DNA from: Acidimicrobiales bacterium
GTDB lineage: Bacteria; Actinomycetota; Acidimicrobiia; Acidimicrobiales; Ilumatobacteraceae
Direction of reading: 5' to 3'
DNA: 39,304 nucleotides
NCBI GenBank assembly: GCA_025463415.1
Contig: JAOBWO010000098.1
Location: 1 to 39,304, forward strand
Each line of letters begins with the position of its first letter. The stretch's first letter is position 1. The notes beneath the pieces are model-generated. The model made no database searches. It saw only the letters and a list, made by a program, of their open reading frames with translations, and had not been told where the DNA came from. The translations under genes and the position numbers were made by a program. Positions 7,451-15,204 of the stretch are shown here, in pieces.

Positions 7451-8641
7451 TCAGAGGAGCGGCGAGCCGGTCAGCGGACGCTGATCGATCGTCTCCCCGA
7501 GGCGCGGGAAGACCTCCTCGGCGACGAGGTGCATCTGCTCGTTCATCTCCTCGCGGGTCAGACCCGGGTAGTCGAAGAAGAAGCAGATGTGCTTCAGGTC
7601 GAGCAGGTCGCGCCAGTAGCCGATCGCGTCGACGGCATCGTCGATGGAGCCCACGATCTGGATCTTCTGAGCGTTGCTCTCCTCCACCGTGGGGCAGTGG
7701 TCGAACGCGACCTTTGATCCGTCCGGGTTGCGGTAGCTGGAGAAGCGGCCGTACGGCGACAGGAACTTGTTGAACTCGTCGTGGCCCGGCTTGCCCTTGA
7801 TCATCGCCTGCTCGCGGGTCGTGCCGACGTGGAGGTTGAGCACGATGCAGCGGTCCTCGCCAGGGGCGACGGGCTGGCCCATCTCGTCGCGGATCGCCGC
7901 GTAGCGATCCCACTTCTGCTTCTGGCTGTCCGCGTTCTGCAGCCAGTACACGGCCTTGTGGCCGGCGCGGGGAACGTACTCGATGGTCTCCGGCGAGGTG
8001 ACCGGCTGGTAGATGTCGACGACGCGCCGCGGCTTGGGGATCAGCGTGAGGTGGTCGACGTAGCTGCCGCGGTCCGGCACGTCGTCGGGCGGGAGGATGA
8101 ACTGCTTGCCCCGGTACGAGAAGGTCTCGTTGTACCAGGCCGTCTTGATGATCTCCATCGACTCCTCGAAGATCTCACGGTTGACGCGGTCGTGCTCGGC
8201 GCTCATCGCGTTGTCGCCGCTGGCGACGACGGTGCCGAGCGCCCACGCCTCTCTCGGCACGGTGCCACGGCCGACGCCGAACTCCATCCGCCCGCCGGTG
8301 AGGATGTCGGCCAGGGCGAAGTCCTCGGCGAGGCGCAACGGGTGCCACTGCGGCACGACGTTGAACATCTGCCCGAAGCGCAACTGCGAGGTGACGTGGG
8401 ACAGGTGGAGCCCGAACTGGATCAGGTTGGGCAGGACCTCGTAGCCCTCGTGCTGGAAGTGGTGCTCGGTGAGCCACATCGTGTCGAAGCCCAGCGAGTC
8501 AGCGGTCTTGGCCCAGTCGATCAGGTTCTCGTAGCAGGCGATGACTGCGTCGTTGCCGTACCGGCGCGAGGTCGCTGCCACGGTCGGATCGCCGGCATCC
8601 GGCATCGGAACCGTGCAGAAGAAGTTGGAATCGACGCGCAT
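7451..8641 (-). CDS. LLM-class flavin-dependent oxidoreductase
   Basis: Bacterial luciferase-like TIM barrel using FMN (or F420). Hallmarks: MWLTEHHF near the N-terminus, RLAEDFALADILTGGRMEFGVGRG in the middle (about residues 104-127), and a C-terminal EEMNEQMHLVAEEVFP helix. Such enzymes mono-oxygenate small organics, often opening rings or releasing amine or sulfite. It lies just before the amidohydrolase, and together they could form an oxygenate-then-hydrolyse pair. Length 396 aa. A TACGAT hexamer sits 6 bp before ATG 8641 with no Shine-Dalgarno sequence, suggesting a leaderless transcript and a promoter of its own. Confidence 0.9.
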   Translation of the reverse strand: MRVDSNFFCTVPMPDAGDPTVAATSRRYGNDAVIACYENLIDWAKTADSLGFDTMWLTEHHFQHEGYEVLPNLIQFGLHLSHVTSQLRFGQMFNVVPQWHPLRLAEDFALADILTGGRMEFGVGRGTVPREAWALGTVVASGDNAMSAEHDRVNREIFEESMEIIKTAWYNETFSYRGKQFILPPDDVPDRGSYVDHLTLIPKPRRVVDIYQPVTSPETIEYVPRAGHKAVYWLQNADSQKQKWDRYAAIRDEMGQPVAPGEDRCIVLNLHVGTTREQAMIKGKPGHDEFNKFLSPYGRFSSYRNPDGSKVAFDHCPTVEESNAQKIQIVGSIDDAVDAIGYWRDLLDLKHICFFFDYPGLTREEMNEQMHLVAEEVFPRLGETIDQRPLTGSPLL

Positions 8642-8647
8642 GCGCCG

Positions 8648-8653
8648 ATCGTA
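8648..8653 (-). promoter_or_regulatory. -10 box (TACGAT) of the LLM-amidohydrolase-SDR-ABC operon
   Basis: TACGAT, read on the minus strand, ends 6 bp before the ATG at 8641, placing the transcription start at or next to the start codon. A GTGAAA lies 18 bp further upstream and could act as the -35. Confidence 0.55.
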
Positions 8654-8703
8654 CTGTGCTCACCTGTCGGCTTTCACGGCTCGCCCAACGGCTGTCGCCA
8701 AGT

Positions 8704-10284
8704 TCACAAGCCGGCAACAGATCCGATCCGGGCGCGCGGATCGGACGCGCCGGCCAGCATGCCGTCGGGCTCGACGACGATCGCGTGGGCGTGGCCAAAC
8801 GCACTGTCGTAGGGGGGCAGGACCTGCACCTCGTGGCCGCGCTGCTCCAGCCCCTCCAGCCAGTTGGGCGACGCGTGGCCTTCGACGATGACGTGCGGCC
8901 CGCCCCGTCCCGTCCACGTGTCGAACCCCGTCACCGGCCCGCGCAGCAGCCATCGCCCGGCGTTGACCGCTTCCGCTGGGCTCATCCCGTGATGGAACAG
9001 CCGCGTCGCGACCTGGAGGAGGATCTGCGGCTGCCCGTCGCCGCCCATCGTGCCGAAGACCGCCGCGAGGGAACCGTCGCGATTGGTGGCCATCGCTGGT
9101 GAGAGCGTGTGTGGTGGACGCCGACCGGGCGTGAGCTCCGCCGGATGTCCCTCCTCGAGCGAGAAGCCGAGGCCACGGTTGTGCAGGTTGATCTGGGTGT
9201 TCGGCTCGACCAGCCAGGACCCGAAGCCCGACGCGTTCGACTGGATCAGCGACACGCCCATCCGCTCGTCGTCGACCGTGCACAGGTAGGTGGTGTCGCC
9301 GTCGAGGGTCGGCATTCGAGTGCGCGAAGCGCTGACGGTGTTCACCGCGGCGACGTCGCCGACGATCCGCTTCAGCAGAGCCTCGCCGTCGGCGCGGTCG
9401 TGCAGGACCTTCGGGCGGTCGTGTCCGGCCACTGTCGCGGCTTCGATCAGCAGATGGGCCCATTGCGCGTCGTCGGGGTCGCTCGGCGGCCCCAGGTGGT
9501 CGATCAACGCCGCGGCGCCCAGGGTGAGGTATCCCTGCGAGTTCGGCGGCATCGTGTGCAGCACTTTGTGGAACGCGGCCTGCGACAGCGGGGTGACCCA
9601 TTCGACGGATGGCACGCGGAGGTCGTCCTCGCTGTACAGACCGTTGCCGAGCGTGCGGAGGCCGTTGCCGAACTCGCCGAGGTAGAAGCCGTCGCGTCCG
9701 TGCTCGGCGATCGCGCGCAGGGCGCGCCCGACACCCGGACGGCGCACGATCGCGCCGGGGCGCTTGGCCTGGCTGACGAGCTCGTGCAACGCCTCGCGAG
9801 CACGATCGTCCAGGGCGGCGACTGATCCGACCAGCAGCGGCGATGCAGGGAAGCCGTGCTCGGCGAGCTGGATCGCCGGCGCCAGGAGATCCGCGAGGGG
9901 CAGTCGACCGAACCGCTCGTGCAACGCCGCCCAACCGTCCACGCACCCTGGAACGGTGACGATCCGGACGTCGTGGCGGAACGGCATCTCCGTCAGACCC
10001 TCGGCCCGCATCTGGGCCGCAACGCTGCCGGCACCCGCCTTGCCGGTGGAGTTCAGCGCGTGTACGCCGTGGCCGTCGTGGACGAGCGCGTACAGGTCGC
10101 CTCCGAGGCCACACAGGTGCGCGCAGGTGACGGCGATCGCTGCGTTGGTGGCGATCGCTGCGTCGACTGCGTTCCCGCCGCGGGCGAGGGCGGACATGCC
10201 GGCCTGCGTGGCGAGCTGATCGGCCGAGGCCACCATCGCGCCCGGGGCTCGTGTCGACGAGAACGGTGCGGTGTTGCCGGCCAT
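8704..10284 (-). CDS. Gamma-glutamyltransferase-family Ntn hydrolase
   Basis: Ntn-hydrolase that would be made as a proenzyme and self-cleave. The expected cleavage site is Thr331 in DGDTTYLC; the family usually has TTH, so His is replaced by Tyr here. The N-terminal GMSALARGGNAVDAAIATN and the C-terminal GRRPPHTLSPAM and GTMGGDGQPQ blocks match the family. It would cleave gamma-glutamyl or related amides. There is no signal peptide, so it probably acts in the cytoplasm, unlike secreted Ggt. Length 526 aa. It lies 62 bp upstream of the LLM operon in the same direction and may supply its substrate. TAGGTT lies 6 bp before ATG 10284, suggesting leaderless expression. Confidence 0.88.
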   Translation of the reverse strand: MAGNTAPFSSTRAPGAMVASADQLATQAGMSALARGGNAVDAAIATNAAIAVTCAHLCGLGGDLYALVHDGHGVHALNSTGKAGAGSVAAQMRAEGLTEMPFRHDVRIVTVPGCVDGWAALHERFGRLPLADLLAPAIQLAEHGFPASPLLVGSVAALDDRAREALHELVSQAKRPGAIVRRPGVGRALRAIAEHGRDGFYLGEFGNGLRTLGNGLYSEDDLRVPSVEWVTPLSQAAFHKVLHTMPPNSQGYLTLGAAALIDHLGPPSDPDDAQWAHLLIEAATVAGHDRPKVLHDRADGEALLKRIVGDVAAVNTVSASRTRMPTLDGDTTYLCTVDDERMGVSLIQSNASGFGSWLVEPNTQINLHNRGLGFSLEEGHPAELTPGRRPPHTLSPAMATNRDGSLAAVFGTMGGDGQPQILLQVATRLFHHGMSPAEAVNAGRWLLRGPVTGFDTWTGRGGPHVIVEGHASPNWLEGLEQRGHEVQVLPPYDSAFGHAHAIVVEPDGMLAGASDPRARIGSVAGL

Positions 10285-10290
10285 CGATGC

Positions 10291-10300
10291 AACCTACGCT
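10291..10300. promoter_or_regulatory. Overlapping divergent -10 boxes
   Basis: Within ten bases, AACCTACGCT gives TAGGTT on the minus strand (10291-10296, 6 bp before the GGT start) and TACGCT on the plus strand (10295-10300, 6 bp before GTG 10307). Two polymerases could not occupy both at once, so the two genes should be expressed in competition. Confidence 0.55.
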
Positions 10301-10306
10301 GTCGCA

Positions 10307-10762
10307 GTGCGATGGCGGCAACACCGTGCCGCGCTCGGCCCTGCGGCGATGACGGCGGGTGCCGCGCTGGCTGTGCTGGGGTCGTTCCTGCCGTGGCTGA
10401 AGTCCGGTGCCGTCGGGCGTTCGAGCTACGAGATCCTCGGCCTGGTCGATCGGCTCGGTTTCGCTCCTGACGGTCCGATCCGGCTCGTGGTGCGTGCGTG
10501 GCCCTTGATGCCGTTGGTGCTGACCGTCGCTGTCGTCGCCGTGTGGTGTGGCCAGCGGTGGGCCGGAGCCGGGTTCGGCGTGCTCGGAGGGGTGTACGCC
10601 GGCGGTCTCGGGGCCACGGTCGCCGGAGCGATCCCCGACACCCACCAGATCTCCGTCGGTGCGGCGCCAGTGGTGACGGCGATCGGGGGCGCGATCGCGA
10701 TCGTCGGGTCGTTGCTGACGCTCGTCGTGCGGGTACCGTCCGCGCATGCCGACGCGCGCTGA
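10307..10762 (+). CDS. Small polytopic membrane protein
   Basis: A 151-aa protein with about four hydrophobic helices (AAMTAGAALAVLGSFLPWL, LMPLVLTVAVVAVW, a Gly-rich third and IGGAIAIVGSLLTLVV). The first helix runs into LPWLKSGAVGRSSYE, a pattern I associate with uncharacterised actinobacterial membrane proteins; no function is known to me. Start GTG 10307 is supported by TACGCT 6 bp upstream; a TTG at 10271 would overlap the GGT gene and is rejected. The 3' end overlaps the start of the acyl-CoA ligase gene by 17 bp. Confidence 0.7.
   Translation: MRWRQHRAALGPAAMTAGAALAVLGSFLPWLKSGAVGRSSYEILGLVDRLGFAPDGPIRLVVRAWPLMPLVLTVAVVAVWCGQRWAGAGFGVLGGVYAGGLGATVAGAIPDTHQISVGAAPVVTAIGGAIAIVGSLLTLVVRVPSAHADAR
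10734..10739 (+). promoter_or_regulatory. -10 box (TACCGT) of the acyl-CoA ligase gene
   Basis: TACCGT ends 6 bp before ATG 10746. It lies inside the 3' end of the membrane-protein gene. The same hexamer is found before three other genes in the window (minus 16761, plus 16774, plus 17504). Confidence 0.5.
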
Positions 10763-12428
10763 ATCACTCGCCCTCCTCACCGGTCCCGGTGGCCCGTTCG
10801 AGATCGGCACGGCCGACATCGGTGGTCAGACGCTGCGGGTGTTCACCAAGGTGCCGACGAGCCTCCGCGATGTCTGGGCGGCATCGGCAGCGCACGGCGA
10901 CGCGACGTTCCTCGTCTACCAGGACGAACGGATCACCTTCGCCGAGGCCCACGTCCAGGTTCGCAAGCTCGCTGCCCATCTGTCGTCGGCGGGCATCGGC
11001 ACGGGTGACCGGGTCGCGATCGCGATGCGCAACTACCCCGAGTGGGTCCTCTCGTTCTGGGCGGTCCAGTCCCTCGGCGCGATCGTCGTCAGCATGAACG
11101 CGTGGTGGACAGCAGCAGAGACCGAGTACGGCCTCGCCGACTCCGGCGCCGTTGCGTTGATCGCCGACGGAGAGCGTTACGACCGCGTTCGTGGCGAAGT
11201 GCTCGGCCGGCTGCCGATCTCCGCGGTGGTCGTCGTGCGTGGCGGCGCCCTCGATGCCGGACACGCGTCCTGGGCAGACATCCTGGCCCTCGAAGATCCG
11301 GGCACGCTGCCCGCCGTCGAGATCGCCGCGGACGACGACGCGACGATCCTCTACACATCCGGCACCACCGGCTCGCCGAAGGGGGCCGTCGGCAGCAACC
11401 GGAACCACATCACGAACATCTTCAACACGCTGCTCAACGGGGTGCTGATGTCGGTGATGGCTGGGCCGGCCGCCGAAGGCACGCCGCCGGCCGGCCGCGC
11501 GGTGGCGCTCTGGACGTTCCCGTTCTTCCACATCGCAGGGGTCACCGGCGTCACGCTGCTCACGCTGACGGGCGGTTGCATCATCTCGCAGTACAAGTTC
11601 GATGCAGCCGACGCGTTGGCGATCGTGGAGCGCGAGCACGCCACGATCGTCGCCGGTGTGCCGACCGTGGTGCGCACGATGCTCGAGCACCCCGATGCTG
11701 CGACGCGCGACCTGAGCACGCTCTCCGGCATCTCGCAGGGCGGGTCGCCCGTACCTCCCGACAGCATCGCCAAGATCGAGACGGAGTTCGCCGGCAAGGT
11801 GTCGCCGGCGAATGGCTACGGCCTCACCGAGACGACGTCGGCAGTGATCGCCAACTCCGGACCGGGCTACTTCGCCCACAAGGACAGTGTCGGCCTTCCG
11901 ATGCCCGGTACCGACGTGCGCATCGTCGACGAGGACGGCAACGACGTCGCCGCCGGTGGCGTCGGTGAACTGTGGGTGCGCGGTCCGAACAACGTGCGCG
12001 GCTACTGGAACAAGCCGAACGAGACCGCAGAGGCGTTCACCGACGGGTGGTTCCACACCGGCGACGCCGGCCGCGTCGCGCCCGACGGCTACGTGTACGT
12101 CGTCGACCGGATCAAGGACATGGTCCTGCGTGGTGGAGAGAACGTTTACTGCGCGGAGGTCGAGGCTGCCATCTTCGAGCACGCAGCCGTCGCCGACGTC
12201 GCCGTGTTCGGGCTGCCGGACGCTCGGCTCGGCGAGGAGGTCGCCGCGGTCGTCAACCTCCAGCCCGGGATGGCGTTGACGGCTGAGGAGCTGCGTGCCT
12301 TCCTCGCAGGTCGCCTCGCCACGTTCAAGATCCCGTCGGCGATCTTCGTCCGCACCGCCGAGCTGCCACGGAACGCGACGGGAAAGGTCCTCAAGAAGGA
12401 CCTCCGCGCGGAGTACAGCGCCGGCTGA
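10746..12428 (+). CDS. Acyl-CoA synthetase / AMP-dependent ligase
   Basis: ANL-superfamily adenylating enzyme that would activate a carboxylic acid to acyl-AMP and then acyl-CoA. The phosphate loop LYTSGTTGSPKGA, the A5-type GYGLTETTS, the hinge-region FHTGDAGR, VDRIKDMVLRGGENVY and the C-terminal catalytic Lys in NATGKVLKKDL are all intact. Length 560 aa. The substrate is not evident; resemblance is to medium/long-chain or aromatic acid ligases. Expression appears leaderless. It ends 18 bp from the convergent phosphodiesterase gene with no clear terminator between. Confidence 0.93.
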   Translation: MPTRAESLALLTGPGGPFEIGTADIGGQTLRVFTKVPTSLRDVWAASAAHGDATFLVYQDERITFAEAHVQVRKLAAHLSSAGIGTGDRVAIAMRNYPEWVLSFWAVQSLGAIVVSMNAWWTAAETEYGLADSGAVALIADGERYDRVRGEVLGRLPISAVVVVRGGALDAGHASWADILALEDPGTLPAVEIAADDDATILYTSGTTGSPKGAVGSNRNHITNIFNTLLNGVLMSVMAGPAAEGTPPAGRAVALWTFPFFHIAGVTGVTLLTLTGGCIISQYKFDAADALAIVEREHATIVAGVPTVVRTMLEHPDAATRDLSTLSGISQGGSPVPPDSIAKIETEFAGKVSPANGYGLTETTSAVIANSGPGYFAHKDSVGLPMPGTDVRIVDEDGNDVAAGGVGELWVRGPNNVRGYWNKPNETAEAFTDGWFHTGDAGRVAPDGYVYVVDRIKDMVLRGGENVYCAEVEAAIFEHAAVADVAVFGLPDARLGEEVAAVVNLQPGMALTAEELRAFLAGRLATFKIPSAIFVRTAELPRNATGKVLKKDLRAEYSAG

Positions 12429-12446
12429 CCACATCCCGACGGTGGC

Positions 12447-13187
12447 TCAGGCCCACTGGCCTCGGCGCTCGAGGACCTCGCGCAGCACGGTCGGACGATC
12501 GGTCATGATCCCGTCGACGCCCATGTCGAGCAGGCGTTCGATCTCCGCTGGTTGGTCGATGGTCCACACGTGCACCGCGATGCCGAGCTGGTGGGCGCGC
12601 TCGACGAACTTGGGTGTCGTCACCACCAGCGTTCCCTGACGAACGGGGACCTGGGCGGTGCGTGCGATGGTCGCGATCGGCCGGCCATAGCGCAGTTGCG
12701 CGACGCCGCCGGGTCCCATCGCCGAGCACAGGTCGGTGCCGAGGACGGCGCGCAGCCGTCGGATCCGGCGATCACTGAACGCACCGACGCACACCCTTGG
12801 CAGCGCGTTGGTGCGACGCAGCGCCGAGACCAGTGCATCGACGGCGGAGTCGGCCTTGCAGTCGATGTTGACGCGCAGGTCGGGCCAGGCGCCGAGCAGC
12901 TCCTCGAGCCTCGGGATCGGAGCGAGTCCGTTGACCCGCGCGAGCCGGACCTCCGCCCACGTCATGTCGCCGACCCGCCGGTCGATGCCGCACGTCCGCT
13001 TCAGGTTGAAGTCGTGGAACGCCAGGAGCACGCCGTCGGACGTGACCTGGACGTCGGTCTCGACGTACCGATAGCCGAGTCCGACCGCATACTCGAACGC
13101 CGGCATCGTGTTCTCCGGCGCATCGCTGGCGCCGCCGCGATGCGCGAACGGGATCGGATGCGGCCAGTCGAGGTAGGGGTGCGCCAC
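12447..13187 (-). CDS. Glycerophosphodiester phosphodiesterase family protein
   Basis: TIM-barrel phosphodiesterase that would release glycerol-3-phosphate from deacylated phospholipids. The N-terminal FAHRGGASDAPENT carries the HRG and the ENT glutamate. ETDVQVTSDGVLLAFHD carries the E-x-D metal ligands and catalytic His. The C-terminal VHVWTIDQPAEIERLLDMGVDGIMTDRP is the family tail (positions about 200-230). No signal peptide, so it is cytoplasmic. Start GTG 13187 is preferred because GATACT lies 7 bp upstream; an upstream ATG at 13226 would overlap the ALDH start. Length 246 aa, usual for the family. Confidence 0.9.
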   Translation of the reverse strand: MAHPYLDWPHPIPFAHRGGASDAPENTMPAFEYAVGLGYRYVETDVQVTSDGVLLAFHDFNLKRTCGIDRRVGDMTWAEVRLARVNGLAPIPRLEELLGAWPDLRVNIDCKADSAVDALVSALRRTNALPRVCVGAFSDRRIRRLRAVLGTDLCSAMGPGGVAQLRYGRPIATIARTAQVPVRQGTLVVTTPKFVERAHQLGIAVHVWTIDQPAEIERLLDMGVDGIMTDRPTVLREVLERRGQWA

Positions 13188-13194
13188 GGCGTCG

Positions 13195-13217
13195 AGTATC
13201 GCGGATCGCAGTAACGT
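13195..13217. promoter_or_regulatory. Divergent leaderless promoters (phosphodiesterase / aldehyde dehydrogenase)
   Basis: GATACT on the minus strand (13195-13200) lies 7 bp before GTG 13187. TAACGT on the plus strand (13212-13217) lies 7 bp before ATG 13225. The entire divergent intergenic region is 37 bp. Confidence 0.5.
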
Positions 13218-13224
13218 CGGCGAC

Positions 13225-14685
13225 ATGCCCGCCGATCCGCACCCCACCGATGTTCGTGCCATCCCGCTCGCCGGTGAGAGGTTCACCGGATCATCCGATG
13301 GCAGCAGCGACTCCATCGAGGTCCGCTCGCCGTACGACGATGCGTTGATCGGGCGGATCCCGGCGTGCACTGCCGCCGACGTCGATCGAGCCGTGGCGGT
13401 TGCGAAGAAGGCGTTCCTCGCCGGGCCGATGCCCCAGTGGCAGCGGGCGCAGATCCTCGATCTCGCTGCGGCGCGTTTGACCGCGCGGCGCGACGAGTTC
13501 GCCGAGATCGTCTGCCGCGAGGCCGCCAAGCCGATCCGCACGGCGCGCGTCGAGGCCGAGCGCGCCGTGGGAACGTTCCAGTTCGCCGCGGCCGAGGCGC
13601 GCAAGCTGTCCGGTGAGATGATCCCGCTCGACGCCATCCCCTCGGGCGAGGGCAAGCTCGGCTTCACCCTGCGGCTGCCGATCGGCATCGTCGGCGCGAT
13701 CTCACCCTTCAACTTCCCGCTCAACCTCGTCGTGCACAAGCTCGCGCCGGCCATCGCTGCCGGGTGCCCGGTGGTGCTCAAGCCCGCGTCCCAGACACCG
13801 TTCAGCTCGATCGTGCTCGCCGAGATGTTGATCGACGAGTGCGGCCTACCGCCGGAGTACCTCCACGTCGTCACCGGCGGCGGAGGCACAGTGGGCAACG
13901 CGATCGTCGATCACGACGACATCGCGCTGATCACGTTCACCGGCTCTCCCGGCGTCGGCTGGGGCATTCGTGCACGGGCGCCGCGCAAGCGGGTCGGGCT
14001 GGAGCTCGGCAACAACGCGCCGGTCATCATCGAGCCCGACGGCGACTGGCAGACGGCTGCCGAGAAGATCAAGACCGCAGGGTTCAGCCACGCCGGGCAG
14101 AGCTGCATCAGCACGCAGCGGATCTTCGTGCACTCGGCGATCGCCGATGACTTCACCGACCTGCTCGCCCAGAAGGTGGCCACGATCGTCGTCGGTGATC
14201 CGCTCGACGAGGCCACCGATGTCTCGGCGCTGATCTCGCGCAGCGAGCGCGACCGCGTCAAGAGCTGGATCGACGAAGCGGTCGAAGGCGGTGCCAAGGT
14301 CGTCAACGGTGGCGAGATCGGCGACGACGGCGTGCTCCAGCCGACCGTGCTCGCCAACGTCACCCACGACATGAAGGTGTGTGCCGGCGAGGTGTTCGGC
14401 CCGGTGGTGGCGATCGCCGCCTACGACGACCTCGACGACGCGATCGCGAAGGCCAACGATTCCGCGTATGGGTTGCAGGCCGCCATCTTCACCCGCGACC
14501 TGGCGAAGGCGATGAAGGCGGTGCGCGCCCTCGACTACGGCGGTGTGCTGGTGAACGAGGTGCCCACGTGGCGCGCCGATCAGCAGCCGTACGGGGGCCT
14601 GCGCGACAGCGGCAACACCCGCGAGGGTCCTGCGTTCAGCGTCAAGGAGATGACCGAGATCCGGATGGTGGTCATCACCGGCTGA
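13225..14685 (+). CDS. Aldehyde dehydrogenase family protein
   Basis: NAD(P)-dependent oxidation of an aldehyde to an acid. Seen: PFNFPLNLV (catalytic Asn), GSPGVGW (nucleotide binding), LELGNNAP (general base Glu) and FSHAGQSCIS with the nucleophilic Cys. Length 486 aa and all catalytic residues are present. LELGNNAP, where classical ALDHs have LELGGKSP, and SHAGQ put it with the lactaldehyde/phosphonoacetaldehyde-type branch rather than betaine-aldehyde enzymes; the substrate remains open. Leaderless start at ATG 13225. The gene ends exactly next to the convergent lipoprotein stop. Confidence 0.93.
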   Translation: MPADPHPTDVRAIPLAGERFTGSSDGSSDSIEVRSPYDDALIGRIPACTAADVDRAVAVAKKAFLAGPMPQWQRAQILDLAAARLTARRDEFAEIVCREAAKPIRTARVEAERAVGTFQFAAAEARKLSGEMIPLDAIPSGEGKLGFTLRLPIGIVGAISPFNFPLNLVVHKLAPAIAAGCPVVLKPASQTPFSSIVLAEMLIDECGLPPEYLHVVTGGGGTVGNAIVDHDDIALITFTGSPGVGWGIRARAPRKRVGLELGNNAPVIIEPDGDWQTAAEKIKTAGFSHAGQSCISTQRIFVHSAIADDFTDLLAQKVATIVVGDPLDEATDVSALISRSERDRVKSWIDEAVEGGAKVVNGGEIGDDGVLQPTVLANVTHDMKVCAGEVFGPVVAIAAYDDLDDAIAKANDSAYGLQAAIFTRDLAKAMKAVRALDYGGVLVNEVPTWRADQQPYGGLRDSGNTREGPAFSVKEMTEIRMVVITG

Positions 14686-15204
14686 TCAGTGCAGCACGAA
14701 CGAGGCGATGAACTGCTTCACATCGGCCGCCGAGTTGGACAGCCCGTCGGTGATGATCGCCGACACCACGTGCCCGTTGTGGGAGACGACGACGCCTGTG
14801 ATCGTCGAGGAGTCCTTGCCGTTCACGAGTGACGCCGTGAACGATCTGGCGTCGTCACCGCCCACTGTGGTCGGCGTGATCACCCGGTCGGTCGCCACTG
14901 CGCCGAGGGCATCGCGCGAGCTGTTGATCGCGTTGTTGGCGTCGTCGTCGAGGTCGGCCGTGCGGCCGGCGGCGACCGTCGCGTCGACGACGCCGTAGTA
15001 GTCGCGCCCGTACCGGGCGGAGTACACGACGACGTCGGCCGCGGTGTGTTCGACGGTGACCTTGCCCGGGAACTCGACCTGCCACGCTCCACCGGGATCG
15101 GTGTAGACGGTGCGCGCGGTGCTGGTGCCCGAGCACCCGGCGGCGACGACGACAAAGCCGACGAGGCCGAACGCGGCGAGCGAACGAGATCGTGAGCCTG
15201 CCAT
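14686..15204 (-). CDS. Lipoprotein of unknown function
   Basis: A signal peptide with lipobox VAAGC (Cys24) predicts a membrane-anchored exported protein of 172 aa. The mature part begins SGTSTARTVYTDPGGAWQVEFPGKV and has an alternating beta-rich pattern ending AADVKQFIASFVLH, resembling small PsbP/LppX-like actinobacterial lipoproteins; this is only a fold-level impression. Its ATG overlaps the stop of the upstream acyl-CoA ligase (ATGA at 15202-15206), so the two are translationally coupled. Confidence 0.8.
   Translation of the reverse strand: MAGSRSRSLAAFGLVGFVVVAAGCSGTSTARTVYTDPGGAWQVEFPGKVTVEHTAADVVVYSARYGRDYYGVVDATVAAGRTADLDDDANNAINSSRDALGAVATDRVITPTTVGGDDARSFTASLVNGKDSSTITGVVVSHNGHVVSAIITDGLSNSAADVKQFIASFVLH

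Noticed and set aside
7437-7913. N-terminal extension of the amidohydrolase reading frame
   Set aside because: It is Arg/Pro-rich and overlaps the LLM gene; the enzyme fold starts at ATG 7439, directly after the LLM stop.
7451-8641. LLM enzyme as RutA of the uracil pathway
   Set aside because: Its N-terminus does not look like RutA and no RutB, RutC or RutD genes are present, so only the family assignment is kept.
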